Shown: positions 35,514-47,479 of the stretch, piece after piece
How positions within the stretch are numbered: the stretch's first letter is position 1
Layout of the letters: the number at the start of each line of letters is the position of its first letter
Origin: Kitagawia praeruptora
Taxonomy: Eukaryota; Streptophyta; Magnoliopsida; Apiales; Apiaceae
Direction of reading: 5' to 3'
Length of the DNA: 64,000 nucleotides
Assembly: GCA_037693485.1 (NCBI GenBank)
Contig: CM075347.1
Location: 58,128,501-58,192,500 of the forward strand
The notes under the pieces: model-generated
Seen by the model: only the letters and a program-made list of their open reading frames with translations
What the model was told of the DNA's origin: nothing
Databases searched by the model: none
Translations under genes and position numbers: made by a program

Positions 35514-38031
35514 ATGAGTTCGAATACACCAAAGACTACAGGAACGGTGAAGGTCCCTAAGTTTGACAAAGAGAATTACAACCTCTGGAAGATAAAGATG
35601 ATGTTGTTCATCAAAGCCTCTCATCCTTTGTATCCTGAGATTCTCAAGAATGGTCCTTTTGTTCCTCAACAAGATATACCAGAGAAGACTGTTGGAACCA
35701 TAACTATCCCAAGATCTTATAAGGCCAAGGATCCATCAAATGGACAGAATCAGAAAGGGAGAAGGTTGCTCTTGACAGCCACCTCATGTTGCTTATCATT
35801 GATTCCATGGACATGTCAATGTTTGCAAACATTGCATCATGTACATCTGCCAAAGAAATGTGGGATCACATTGAGGTGTTGTGTGAAGGAACTGATGAGG
35901 TTAAGGAAAACAAGAAACAGATACTGGTCACACAGTATGAAGCTTTCATGGCACAACCCAAGGAAAGCATTACTGAGATGTTTGAGAGATTTCACGAGCT
36001 AGTTACTGAGTTGCAGATGAATGGCAAGGTTTACAGTACCAAGGAGTTAAACATGAAGTTTCTGTTATCCTCACCAAACCATCTAGAGCAAAGGGTCATC
36101 TCTCTAAGGGAAAGAGATTTGAACAAAGTTACATATGATGTGCTCTATGGAGTTTTAAAAACTCATGAGCTTGAGTTGCTTCAGAAAAGGGCTATCCAAG
36201 CCAATCAAGGCAGAATGGTAAACACATCATGTGCCTTGATTGTCAACAAATCTATTCAAGACCTAGAAGCATCCACAAGCCAGTTAAGGATAGAGGAGGT
36301 AGTATAAGAGGAAGAAACTGAACCTGAGGTAAGTGAACCTGTTGAGGAGAAGGAGGAAGAAGAGTTTTACACTCTTGAAGAACTAGATGGGATGGAAAAC
36401 ACTTCATATGCTTTCATGGCCAGGAAATTTCCAAACATCAGATTCAAAAGGAATCAACCCTTCAAACCCAAAACCCAAAACCATTCATTCAACAAAATCA
36501 AGGCACCTGTGAAACCAAACAAGAATAAGTTTAAAACCAGCCATGTGGATAGGTCATCTGTAAGGTGTTATAGATGCAATGACCTAGGGCATTTTGCCAG
36601 TGAATGCAAGAAGCCAGTGAATGCAAGAAGCCTAAAAAGAAGGATAGAGATTATCTTGAGCTTGAAGCTAAGTATGAGGCCCTTCTGAAAAAGCAGACAC
36701 AAGGTAAGGCCTACATAGCTAAAGGGAAGTGTTGGGATGATTCTGACAGTGATGGAGAGGAGCAAGAATTCTGCAATTATGCCTTGATGGCCAATTCCAA
36801 GGATGACACATCTCCATCAGATCCTCAGGTACCATCTCTCACTACTATAGACATGTCTGTTTCAGAGTATAAATGCATGATTGAACAACTATCTGTTGAA
36901 ATGTTTAACATTCATACTAGTATGACTACTGCTAATGAAGAGATTGCTAAACTGTCTACTAGAAATGAAATGTTAACCAAAAAGAATGAGGAACTTGAGC
37001 TAACTGCTATGCAAGTAGAAAACCTTAAGAAAGAAGTTGAATATCTGCAGAATAAGGTTTTGTGTGCTAGTCAGGTTGAAAAGGCTCTTAGGGATGAATT
37101 AGCTGAAAATGAATTCAAACTAAAAACTTTCAAGAAATCATCTGGTCTAGTGAAATCCTACTGTGAGAAAATTGAAGCAAAACCCAAGGCTGCTATTGGA
37201 CTTGATTATGACACTCTTAAACAGAGAAAAGGCTATGCTGTCATTGAAGATGACACAGTTGTTCATGAGGAAGTGCCTCACATTTTGAAAAAGACTGAAA
37301 ATCCAATTTTTAAGGAACCAACATTTGAAATTGATGAGGATGCCTTACTCATCAAACAAATGTTGAATGATGAGGATGAGGCACAATCAAATGAACAACA
37401 AGCATCTTCCAAGAGTGAGAGTGTCAAGTCAAAAGCCAAGGAGCCAGTAGTTGATAGGCCAAGACCTAAGAAGTTTGTTAAGTTTGTTTCAGCTGGGAAG
37501 AGTGAATCAGAAAAGAAAGTGACTAAGAAGAAACAGAACAGAAATGGCAAGTTAGGGATTAACAAAGATAACAACTATGCTTATATGCCTAATGCCCCTA
37601 GGAAAACTTGTCAGAACTGTTTCAGTACCAATCATTTAACTCATGCATGCAAGAAACCTGTTGGTAGTGTGTTCAAACCTTTCTTTGATTGTTCTGTGCC
37701 TCTAAGACATAGAGATGCACCATTTTGTGATAAATTTGACTGTATGCCATGCAATATGAATGTTATGACTAGTTGTTTCAATCTGAGAAGGCAATTCATT
37801 GATGGTTGTATCAGTCACAATTCTCACACACACTACACCAGGTCAAAGTCTTCGAGTCCTCCTAAAGCTAGGAAGGTACCTCTGTCACCTAAGTCTGAAA
37901 CCTCAGGTTCTAAGACTTCTAACAGTGACAAGAAGACTAATGCCAAGAAAGTTGACAAGCATGTTGTTTATGATAAAACTGTTTCTAAGTCACATGGACC
38001 CAAACTTGTTTGGGTACCAAAGGAAAAGTAA
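35514..38031 (+). pseudogene. Copia gag, disrupted
   Basis: The ATG at 35514 begins a copia gag (VPKFDKENYNLWKIKMMLF). Breaks: a frameshift at about 35735-35741, a TAA at 36305-36307, and a 17-base tandem duplication (36599-36632) that shifts the frame just after the zinc knuckle CYRCNDLGHFASEC. The UBN2-type gag domain is in the second piece. The last piece (36604-38031) is a long lysine- and glutamate-rich coiled-coil region, with a second Cys-His motif (CQNCFSTNHLTHAC). Gag forms the particle that packages the element RNA. A long gag of this kind is typical of SIRE-like elements. Confidence 0.9.
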
Positions 38032-41000
38032 TACCTTTGTGTTTGCAGGGAAAAGAAAGTGAAAAGAAGGTCATGTGGATTTTGGACAGTGGATGCTCAA
38101 ATCATATGACTGGTGATATGGCCCTGCTATCACAGTATGAGGAAAAGGCTGGCCCAATGGTTGCTTTTGGAGATGACAGCATGGGAAACACTTTGGGATA
38201 TGGCAAGTTGAAAGTTGGTAATGTCATCATTGAAGATGTAGCACTAGTCAAGGGGCTCAAGCATAATCTACTAAGTGTTGGTCAGTTTACTGATAGGGGA
38301 TTCAAGGTGGATTTTGACAAAGATGAATGTTTGATCACCCACAAGAAGACTGGTGATTTTGCTCTATCTGGAGTAAGAAAGGGAAGCCTGTTTGTAGCCA
38401 ATATGGACTCTGCAAACAAGGACAAAATTTGTTGCTTTTATTCAAAAGCATCAAATGAAGATTGTTGGCTGTGGCACAAGAAATTATCACACCTGAATTT
38501 CAAAGCCATTAATTCTCTAGTCAAAAGAGAGTTAGTGAGAGGCATGCCACACTTGAATTCTGCCAAGAAGGAGTGTGTGAGGCTTGTCAAAAAGGAAAAA
38601 TGAAAAGATCAAGCCACAAGTCAAAGACAGTGACATCAATAACCAAGCCCCTACAACTCATTCATATGGATTTGTTTGGGCCTGTCAATATTATGTCACT
38701 AGGAAGAAAGAAGTATGCCTTGGTGATGGTTGATGATTTTACAAGGTATACATGGGTGGAATTTCTGGCATCAAAAGATGAGGCTCCACAAGTAATCATT
38801 GAGCATATAAAGAAAGTTGACAAGGAAGCAAAGGCCAACAATGCAAGTGTGATTGCACTGAGAAGTGATAATGGAACAGAGTTCAGAAATGCCATACTTG
38901 AAGCATTCTGTAAAGAGAATGGTATTTCTCAGCAATTCTCAGCTCCAAGGACTCCACAACAAAATGGAGTTGTTGAGAGAAAGAATAGAACGCTAATTGA
39001 GGCTGCTAGAACAATGTTACTTGATGCGAAAATGCCTATATGTTTTTGGGCTGAGGCTGTGAGCACTGCATGCTATATCCAGAACAGAACCCTCATCAAC
39101 AAAAACATTGGAAAGACACCTTATAACTTGATGACTGGAAAGAAGCCTACTCTAAAGTATGTTCATACTTTTGGAAGCAAATGCTTTGTATTGAAGGATA
39201 ATTCTGAATATGTTGGAAAATTTGATTCAAAAGCATTTGAAGGAATTTTTCTTGGCTACTCTATGGAAAGAATTGCATACAAGGTTTATGTCATCAGTCA
39301 AAAGAAAGTTATGGAAAGCACAGATGTGACATTTGATGACAGCAAAATACCTGGACTAGAAGAAGCCAATGATGAAGATAAAGATCCATTGAAGTTTGAT
39401 AATCTAGATGATTCTGATGAAGAGACTAAAACTGAAGTTGAAACTCGAGTTCAACAAACTCAAGTGAATGATAATACAAGAGAAGAATTTGTGCCAATCA
39501 ATAGTGAAGAAACAAGCATCCAAGTCACACCTGTGAGTAGTGGCAACTTCACAGGGGGAGGAAATGAGAATGACCATGATGTGGATGATGAAGCAACATC
39601 AAGAATGAGAAATCAGGCTGAGCACTCAAGGAAATGGAATAGATCACACACTGCAGAGCAAATCATTGGAGATCCTAATGCAGGAGTAAGGACTAGGAGA
39701 GCAACTCAGAATGAGTGCCTCTATGGCTGTTTTCTATCACAAGTTGAGCCTAAGAAACTTGATGATGTACTGTTGGATCCAGATTGGATTATTGCTATGC
39801 AAGAGGAGCTAAATCAATTTGAAAGGAACAAAGTATGGGAACTTGTGCCTGCACCAAAGAACAGAACCATTGTTGGAAGAAAATGGGTTCTAAAGAATAA
39901 GATGGATGAAGATGGTGTAATTATAAGGAACAAAGCAAGGTTGGTTGCAAAAGGATACTCTCAACAGGAAGGCATTGATTATGATGAGACATTTGCTCCT
40001 GTTGCTAGATTGGAAGCCATCAGAATATTCTTGGCATTTCCTGCTCATTCAAACTTTAAAGTATATCAAATGGATGTCAAAAGTGCATTTCTGAATGGAG
40101 AGTTGGAAGAAGAAGTTTATGTGCAACAACCACCTGGTTTTGAGGATCCACACTTCCCAGAATTTGTCTACATATTGCTTAAGGCATTGTATGGACTTAA
40201 ACAGGCTCCAAGAGCATGGTATGATACTTTATCACAATTTCTTCTTGAGAATCAATTCACTAGAGGCACACTGGACAAGACATTGTTTTACAAGAAGCAT
40301 GGTGATGATCTTATCTTAGTTCAGATCTATGTGGATGATATCATTTTTGGTTCTACAAATGAGAAGCTGTGTGAGAAATTTTCTAAACTCATGCAGAGCA
40401 GATATGAGATGAGTATGATGGGAGAGTTGACATTCTTTCTTGGGTTGCAAGTCAGTCAAAGGAAGGATGGTATCTTTATCAGTCAGACCAAGTATATCAA
40501 GGATTTATTGAAGAAGTTTGACTTGGAAGATTGCTCACCTGCAAAGACACCCATGGCCACTGCCACTAAATTGGATGAAGATGCTAAAGGCAAGAAGGTA
40601 GATATCTCAGTCTATAGAGGCATGGTTGGTTCTCTACTCTATCTCACTGCAAGTAGGCCAGACATCATGTTTGCTACATGCCTGTGTGCAAGGTTTCAAT
40701 CAAATCCAAAAGAATCACATTTGGTTGCTATAAAAAGGATCTTTTGATATCTGAAGGGCACTCCAAACTTGGGACTATGGTATCCTAAGGACACAGGGTT
40801 CAATCTGGTTGGTTATTCTGATGCTGATTATGCTGAATGCAGAGTGGATAGGAAAAGCACCTCAGGTAGCTGCCAGTTTCTTGGACAGAGGTTAGTCTCT
40901 TGGTATAGCAAGAAACAACAATCTGTGTCAACTTCTACAGCTGAGGCTGAATACATAGCTGCTGGAAGTTGCTGTGCTCAAGTGCTTTGGATTAGAAATC

Positions 41001-41281
41001 AACTTAGAGATTATGGACTTGTGTTGGAAAGAATTCCAATCATGTGTGACAACACAAGTGCAATCTCTATAGTTGTCAATCTTGTCAATCACTCTAGGAC
41101 AAAGCACATTGACATCAGATATCATTTCATAAGGGAACATGCAACTAATGGAACCATTGAGTTGCATTATGTTTCTACAGACAAACAACTAGCTGATATA
41201 TTCACTAAGCCATTAGATGAAGCCACCTTCACAAGGTTGGTTAGTGAGATTGGAATGCTGAATTCTTCAGATTCTGGCTAA
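38010..41281 (+). pseudogene. Copia pol (protease, integrase, RT, RNase H), two lesions
   Basis: Protease active site DSGCSNHMTGD, then the GAG-pre-integrase zinc region (WHKKLSHLN, CEACQKGK) interrupted by a frameshift at about 38573. The integrase core is intact: D in HMDLFG, D in SDNGTEF, E in VVERKN, the last two 35 residues apart. RT carries KARLVAKGYSQQEGIDYDET and the catalytic YVDDIIFG. An in-frame TGA (40745-40747) stands where CGA (Arg) is expected, a single C-to-T change. RNase H follows in the same frame (DADYAECRVDRKSTSG). Only these two lesions separate pol from an open frame, in line with a young insertion. Confidence 0.93.
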
Positions 41282-42124
41282 GTGAATACAACATCTAGAT
41301 TGTTGCAGCAGTAAACACTTACTTTATCTAAATTCTTAATATTTTTGGAGTAAGTGTTGGCTGAAATATGATTTATAAATATTTCAAATCTGTTGAATAT
41401 TTGGAAAATCATATTCTCTTGTTAACTTGAAATTTCTATGAAATTTTGAGAAAATCACTGTTTAATTTGCTAGAATATTCGTGAATGAATATGGCTGGTT
41501 AATTTTGAAAAGATAGTGAAAATTGAGTTTCTATGAGTATAATTCGACAAGTCAGACTTCTCAAGTGATTCACTATTCGACATCTCTAACAAGTCTCTTT
41601 AGAGCACTCTCGAGTTCTCGAATAGAGTCTTTTAGAGTTCTCGAATAGAGGTTTCCTTGACTTCTCGAATATAGTGTTTTAGTTCTCGATTGACTGAGTT
41701 CTCGAATACTATGTTTGAGTTCTCGAATCATTTGAAAAGGCTGATTTCTCGCTGAATTTTAACCGATTTTGGATTTTTATTCAGAATTCAGAATTACTCA
41801 TAAAAACATATTTTACCTAATTTAGATTTATTTCTAAGTTAGATAACTGCCAGCTGTGAGCTACAACCTGCTTGAGTTATCGAATAAGCCTTTCTTGACT
41901 TCTCGAATAGTTGTTTTCTACTTCTCGAATGCCTGACTTGTCGATACAGAACATACATCTAATCGACAATTCAAGTACTTCATACTTTTACAACTTCACA
42001 TTTATTCGATTCATTTCATTCGATTTCTCAAGCATCCAAACTCCCAAAACCTCTGAAACCCTAACTGCAAAAGCTAAATTTCTTCTTCAACCTTCGATTT
42101 CCTCTCTCTCTCTCTCACACACAA
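41282..42124 (+). repeat. Noncoding spacer with TTCTCGAATA repeats
   Basis: Between pol and the accessory gene. About 41540-41960 contains ten or more copies of GAGTTCTCGAATA / ACTTCTCGAATA, the reverse complement of words repeated in the 5' LTR (34468-34880). Just before the accessory ATG is a (TC)n tract (about 42098-42117). Confidence 0.8.
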
Positions 42125-43174
42125 ATGGCAACAGTAAAGTTCAACACCAATTTCATTGCTCTAACTAGTGATGTTGAAGCACCCAACGCCAATTTCAAGT
42201 GCTTTGTGAAGTGGATGTCTGAATCGTACATCAAGAATGCTCTATATGTTAACCCAACTCTGTATCTCGACATTCTAGAACAGTTTTGGCAGTCTGCTAC
42301 AGTGGAGGTGGTGGCTCTTGACTTTGCAATATCCTCGTACATCATCTACTACAAGATTCAAGACAAAAATCTCACTATCACCACAGAGGATATGAATGAG
42401 GCACTTGGGATGGGTACCAAAGGAGAGGTGTATGACCCACTTGCTACAAATGTTGAATTGGAAGACTTCTTTGATTTCATCAAATATGCAGACAGAATCA
42501 GTCTTGGGCACTTGAACAGGAAGCATTTGAGGAAGGAATGGAGTTATGTGTTTGCTACACTTCTTCAAGTCTTCACTGCAAGAAAATCTAGCTATGACCA
42601 AATCAGTACTCTTGCACAGCAAATAGGCTATGCCTTAGCTTATGGAAAGAAGATAGACGTTGGTCTCATCATTCTGCAGGAGCTGTATGGGAGACTTGGT
42701 AAGAATTCAGCCAAGAGAGGTAATGAAATTTTCTTCCCTCGTTTTATTCAATCTGTCCTTAATTTCTTAGATGATAAATTGATTGAATTAGATGGGATGA
42801 ATAAAAATAGAATAGGCTATCCTAAATCCATGACCAAACTCATTTTTAGTAATTTGGAGACTAGGAAGGATGTGGATGTAAGACTTAACATAACTCCTCT
42901 TATGGAGAGTTTGTTTAGAACTTACCCCCACAACATGCCAACATTTGCCTCTAAGTCTGAGTTAGCTAAGCCCAAGCAAGTAGAACCAAATGCTAACCCA
43001 GGGCTAGCTAACCAACCCTCTCAACCAAACACTTTACCAATTACTGAACCAACTGCATCATCCTCTCAAAAGGGTGATGTTAGTAAAAAGAAGAGAAAGG
43101 AAGTAATGTCTGCACCCTTAAATATTCTATCCGAAGCAGCATTAGCTGTTGAACTAGGTCTAGAAAGTGAGTAA
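42125..43174 (+). CDS. Accessory 3' gene of the copia element (unknown function)
   Basis: An open frame of 349 codons starts at ATG 42125 in good context (ACAAATGGC). Residues about 35-60 carry YIKNALYVNPTLYLDILEQF, a core (NPT-Y-x(4)-EQFW) that I recall from many plant retrotransposon proteins with misleading database names. The C-terminal part is low in complexity, proline- and lysine-rich. A TAG ends the frame; the same frame stays open for about 30 more codons until the LTR junction. In SIRE-like elements the extra 3' frame is often called envelope-like. No signal peptide or membrane segment is visible here, so an envelope role is not supported. Function unknown. Confidence 0.75.
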   Translation: MATVKFNTNFIALTSDVEAPNANFKCFVKWMSESYIKNALYVNPTLYLDILEQFWQSATVEVVALDFAISSYIIYYKIQDKNLTITTEDMNEALGMGTKGEVYDPLATNVELEDFFDFIKYADRISLGHLNRKHLRKEWSYVFATLLQVFTARKSSYDQISTLAQQIGYALAYGKKIDVGLIILQELYGRLGKNSAKRGNEIFFPRFIQSVLNFLDDKLIELDGMNKNRIGYPKSMTKLIFSNLETRKDVDVRLNITPLMESLFRTYPHNMPTFASKSELAKPKQVEPNANPGLANQPSQPNTLPITEPTASSSQKGDVSKKKRKEVMSAPLNILSEAALAVELGLESE

Positions 43175-43263
43175 CCAGAGTCACCCTTACTAAGGCCAAA
43201 GAAGAAGAAGAAAACTAAGACCACCTCTTCAGTCACACAAATGGCTGAAGTTGTAAAATCAGG

Positions 43264-43754
43264 AAGCCTACAAGGAAGCTTGGAGAGATATAGAAGAGAC
43301 AAGGAGCTAAAGAAGTGGATCTGAACAGGCTTTACAAAGTCAAATCTGTAATCGTTTGGACGCTTACTCAAAAAGGATAGACAGACTAGAAAGTAATTTG
43401 TTCAGCTACCTTATTTGGAGTAAGTAGGTTGTATCCATGTTCTATAAGGATACAGCCTCACTTCCTTAGTCATTAACTTTGAAACTTCGTGAGTCAAGTT
43501 TTTCATACACTACAAGCTGTATCTCTCTGAGAAAAACGAAGCTGAGAATACTATCATTTGTATTCACAGATTGTAGCAACCTTTATCTAATAATACATTA
43601 GATTAAAGTAATACTGTGTCTTGTGTTGTTCTTTATCCGCACCTTCACTTCTGCACACACAAACACTTATTTGCTACATAGACTCTAGTCAAAGAAAAGT
43701 TCAAGAATCCATTCACCCCCCTCTGTATTCTTATATCGTATTCAATACTCAACA
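43264..43754 (+). repeat. 3' LTR of the copia element, 5'-truncated
   Basis: Matches 34976-35468. The first 793 LTR bases, the purine tract and the end of the accessory gene are missing. The junction lies in the word AAGCCTACAAGGAAGC. Confidence 0.93.
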
Positions 43755-46606
43755 TAATTGTAGATATTAAAAAGGAACCGTGCATTGCACGGGTTATAAG
43801 CTAGTTAATACCTTATATATAATAAGCATAAGGGAGATCTTATCCAAATTTTTGGTCGTCGTCACTGATTTTTGGTCGTCGTCACTGTACTATCAAAATC
43901 ATATGATCCGTTGGATTAAAAATAGACGATCAAGATTAGATCACATTAAAAAGAAAATTATAATCTAAAAAGGAATCAAGATTAGATCAAAAATAGACGA
44001 TCAAGATTAGATCACATTAAAAAGAAAATTATAATCTAAAAAGGAATCAAGATTAGATCGCATTAAAAAGAAAATTATAATCTAAAAAGGATATAATTAG
44101 AAAATGTTGCATTTGAAGTGAATTTTAAAAAGAAAAATTATATTCTAAAAAGGATATAATTAGAAAGGGTTGTATTAAAATTGAATTTTTAAAAGAAAAT
44201 TATAATTTGAAAAGGATATAATTAAAAAATGTTAAATTAGAATTATTTTTTATTTATTTATTATTAGCATTTAAAAAAATCATATCTACTACTCCTTGGG
44301 CTTTATCTTGAGATCTAAAAATTAGATTTGGGTGATTTTACAATCCACGCGAAAGTCATAAAATTATTTTTAATTTAGTAATGATATAATTATCAACTTT
44401 TTAACAATAATTTTATATGTAAATTAATAACATATAAAATTAAAAAAAGTAAAATTCTTTTAAAATTTAAAAAAGGAACTGTGCATTGCACGGGTTATAA
44501 GCTATAAGCATAAGGGAGATCTTATCCAAAGTTTTGGTCGTCGTCGCTGTACTACCAAAAGCTTATGATCCGTTGGATTAAAAAATTGGATTAAAAGTCA
44601 TCCATTGGATTATAAATTATATCCTTATATATTTATTTATAATTTTCACTTTGTTAATTTACTATAATACCCTTTCTTCATCGATTTGTTTTTTTCTTCA
44701 TCATTAGAACTAAATTTAATTTAAAAAAATCTTTAATTTAGTAAACAAATAAAATATGTATAAACAAATAAAATCAATTACAAATAGACAAATAAAAAAG
44801 ATGTCTACAATGAATTGGAAAAAAATCCTAATACAATAATAATTACATTATTCTATCAAAAATCTATAAATACAAGGGGAAAAAAATCCTAATACAATTA
44901 TAATTACATTATTCTATCAAAAATCTATATATGAACTAAAGCCGAATGATTTATATGTTTGTCTACCTGGGAAACATTGTGTGATGGCTCACCCTCCTGA
45001 AGTCGGTAACATTTTAAGAAGCCATGGAAGAGAAACATACATAATGTCAATAGATTCGGAGGATGTGCACTGTTCTTTTGTTGATGATATGTGTATATCA
45101 TATTAAAAATGAAATTATAATTTAAAAAGGATATAATCTAGCAAAGTCGTATTAGAATTGAATTTTTTTTAAAAAATTATAATATGAAAAGGATATAATT
45201 AAAAAATGATACAATTAAATTTTATTTATTTTATTTTATTAATATTGAAGTTTTAATTGGAAAATAATTTTTAAATTATCACTAAATTAAAGATTATTTT
45301 GTTAATTTCATGCGTGCTATAAAATTATCAAAATCAAATTTTAATAATTCAAAATAGAGCACAAATTATATCATATTATATAATTAGAGTAAGAGAAATA
45401 ATAATAGGTATTAGCATAGGTCAGAACTATACTAGAAGAGTATTTATTGACCTGCCTCCTATTCCCACCTGTAGTCCAATACAGTATGTAATATTAATGT
45501 ATAATCTCTCGCTTAATTATGAGATTATTATAGTATTAAAGTATTTAACTCCAGCTTTAATTAATATGTTCCATGTTCGTAGATGTGACCTTTTGGGGCT
45601 CCGTGTACGCCTAAAAGATAGGAAACTAAGAAGCTTTTAGCACAGCATAATTAATATTTTTAAAAATATTTTAATTCATCAAATTTAATTAGTATTTTTA
45701 ATAAACAATTTTATAAGTATTAAATTCTTCTACATTATCTCAAAATCTATATGATTTTCAATATTTTAATTAAAAAAATTTATATATAATAATTGTAGAA
45801 GATATCTTATCCAAAATTTTGATACTATGATAATTTGTCGTGCCAAAACAATCTCAACCGTTGGATATAATTTTTTTTTTAAATAGACGATCAAAATTAT
45901 GCTATATAAAAAATAATTATTGTATAAAAAGATTATAAGTTAAAAGAAGTTATATTAGACCTGGATTTTAAAAAAGTCTAAAATAAAAAAAGTTAAAACT
46001 TAATAAGGAGACCAATTTAATTATTATATAAATAACATTAAATTTCTATTATATACCAAAATAAAAAAGATCGTTAGGTCTTAAAATCAAAAGATGGAAA
46101 TCGTTATTTTCTAATATTAAAACCTATATTTGGTTGTTAGTAGAAGTATATTCAATACTGAAAATGATTTTGATAAATTCTACTAAATATAAGTAAATTT
46201 TCTAAATCGAATAGAATTTTCAACGCAAAAAATCGTCAAATTCTTTTAAGGCCTAATAGAATTTGGTTGAATATTCAACAAAAATTTCAATAGAATTTTC
46301 AACGCAAAAAATCGAATAAATTCAACTTGTGTTTGATTCTGCGTTGATTTGATTTGAAAATAATAATTACATCATCAATGAATTAAACATTATTTTGTTA
46401 ATTTCACATGGACTGTAAAATCGGTCAAATCAAATTTTAAGAATTCAAGATAGAATACAAATATTAAATCGAACGTATAAAATCTTATATATATCAATTT
46501 TTTAACAAAAAATTGATATATAAATTAATAACATATAAAATTTAAAATTTTAATATAATTATAGATATTAAAAAAGGAGCCGTGCGTTGCATGGGTTATA
46601 AGCTAG
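43755..46606 (+). mobile_element. Helitron cluster: tandem non-autonomous copies
   Basis: Three Helitron 3' ends in direct order. (1) Hairpin CCGTGC-ATT-GCACGG 43778-43792, CTAG 43801-43804: end of the copy split by copia. (2) Hairpin 44479-44493, ending GCTATAAG, where the next copy begins at once. (3) Hairpin 46580-46594, CTAG 46603-46606. 5'-type sequences (TATATATAATAAGCATAAGG, GGAGATCTTATCC) occur at about 43812, 44505 and, diverged, 45785. About 45380-45660 is unrelated filler. No replicase gene is present. Confidence 0.7.
44933..45106 (+). pseudogene. Possible captured exon in a Helitron (unrecognised)
   Basis: A 57-codon open stretch ends with TAA and encodes a normal-looking, cysteine- and histidine-containing peptide (LPGKHCVMAHPPEVGNILRS; SIDSEDVHCSFVDDM). 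Codon use and composition stand out from the surrounding A/T-rich Helitron. I do not recognise the parent gene. The 60 bases before it are a tandem duplication. Confidence 0.4.
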
Positions 46607-47479
46607 TATAATATAAAATCTATATAAGGCCTCCCTCTATCATTTTAAGATTTTAGATAAGTTGGTTAATTAACATATACAATTATTATTGAATTTGAAT
46701 AAAGTTCAGTGGAGCCATATTTTTGGATAAACTCAATTTTATTGATCAAAAATTAAGGTTGATTCAATTTTGTTATCGATTTTAATTATTGATTCGCGCA
46801 AGTCGGTTCGGACACCAAATTATAAAAAAAATGAATTAAGCCTTTTATTGAGGTCATATGTGCTCGACGAGAATTACAATCTTTCTCATATATCCAACCT
46901 CCTCGATGGGATACATTAAGAAGTTTTTAATAATGATTTGTAATGAATTTATTTTATGAATAAAAATCCTATAAAAAGAAAATTGTTGCTTGTTTTTTTT
47001 TCCAACCAGAAGTGTTGCTAGCTTGAATATCGAACTTAGTAACTTGAAATTAATTTTATTATTTGTACTTAAATTGCACATATAGATATAATGATGAATT
47101 CATTATTTATACAAAAGATGATTTAAAAAAAAGGGAATAATGATTTATTTATTTATTTATTTTGACGAAAGGGAATAATGATTTAACTTAAAGTTAATTA
47201 AGAATCAACTATGAACTATTTTCAAAAAAAACAAAAAAAAGAATCAACTATGAACTAAAAACCCGGAAATATATACCGCCAATCAAAAATATACAACAAT
47301 ATACAACCACCAAAAGTTACAAGGCCTCGGTTAAATTTCCCATTCATTACAATAGAGTAGCATCACTACTAGTAACAAAAGCATTCCTCAAGGTTAAATC
47401 TGAGGAACATATGACACTACTCATCTTAACTGTTTCATACTACATCTACTAATCAATCATATTTAAAATGAACAATAAA
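46607..47479. other. Intergenic DNA and 3' UTR of the RAD5-like gene
   Basis: AT-rich; no gene or transposon end found. The part from about 47280 to 47479 probably holds the transcript end of the helicase gene. Confidence 0.4.

Larger units (their letters stand above)
34183..43754 (+). mobile_element. Ty1/copia LTR retrotransposon (SIRE-like) with 3' accessory gene
   Basis: Starts TGTTAGTTACAG, ends TACTCAACA, with a perfect 5-bp target duplication TAATT (34178-34182, 43755-43759). The 5' LTR is full length (1286 bp); the 3' LTR keeps only its last 491 bases. The order PBS, gag, protease, integrase, RT, RNase H, accessory gene fits the SIRE/Maximus group. The shared LTR part shows about five substitutions and one 2-base length change in about 490, so the insertion is young. 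The coding region has several lesions, so the element depends on others. Confidence 0.95.

Noticed and set aside
42125..43174. Viral envelope protein in the copia element
   Set aside because: No signal peptide, cleavage site or membrane segment is visible; only the position recalls an envelope gene.
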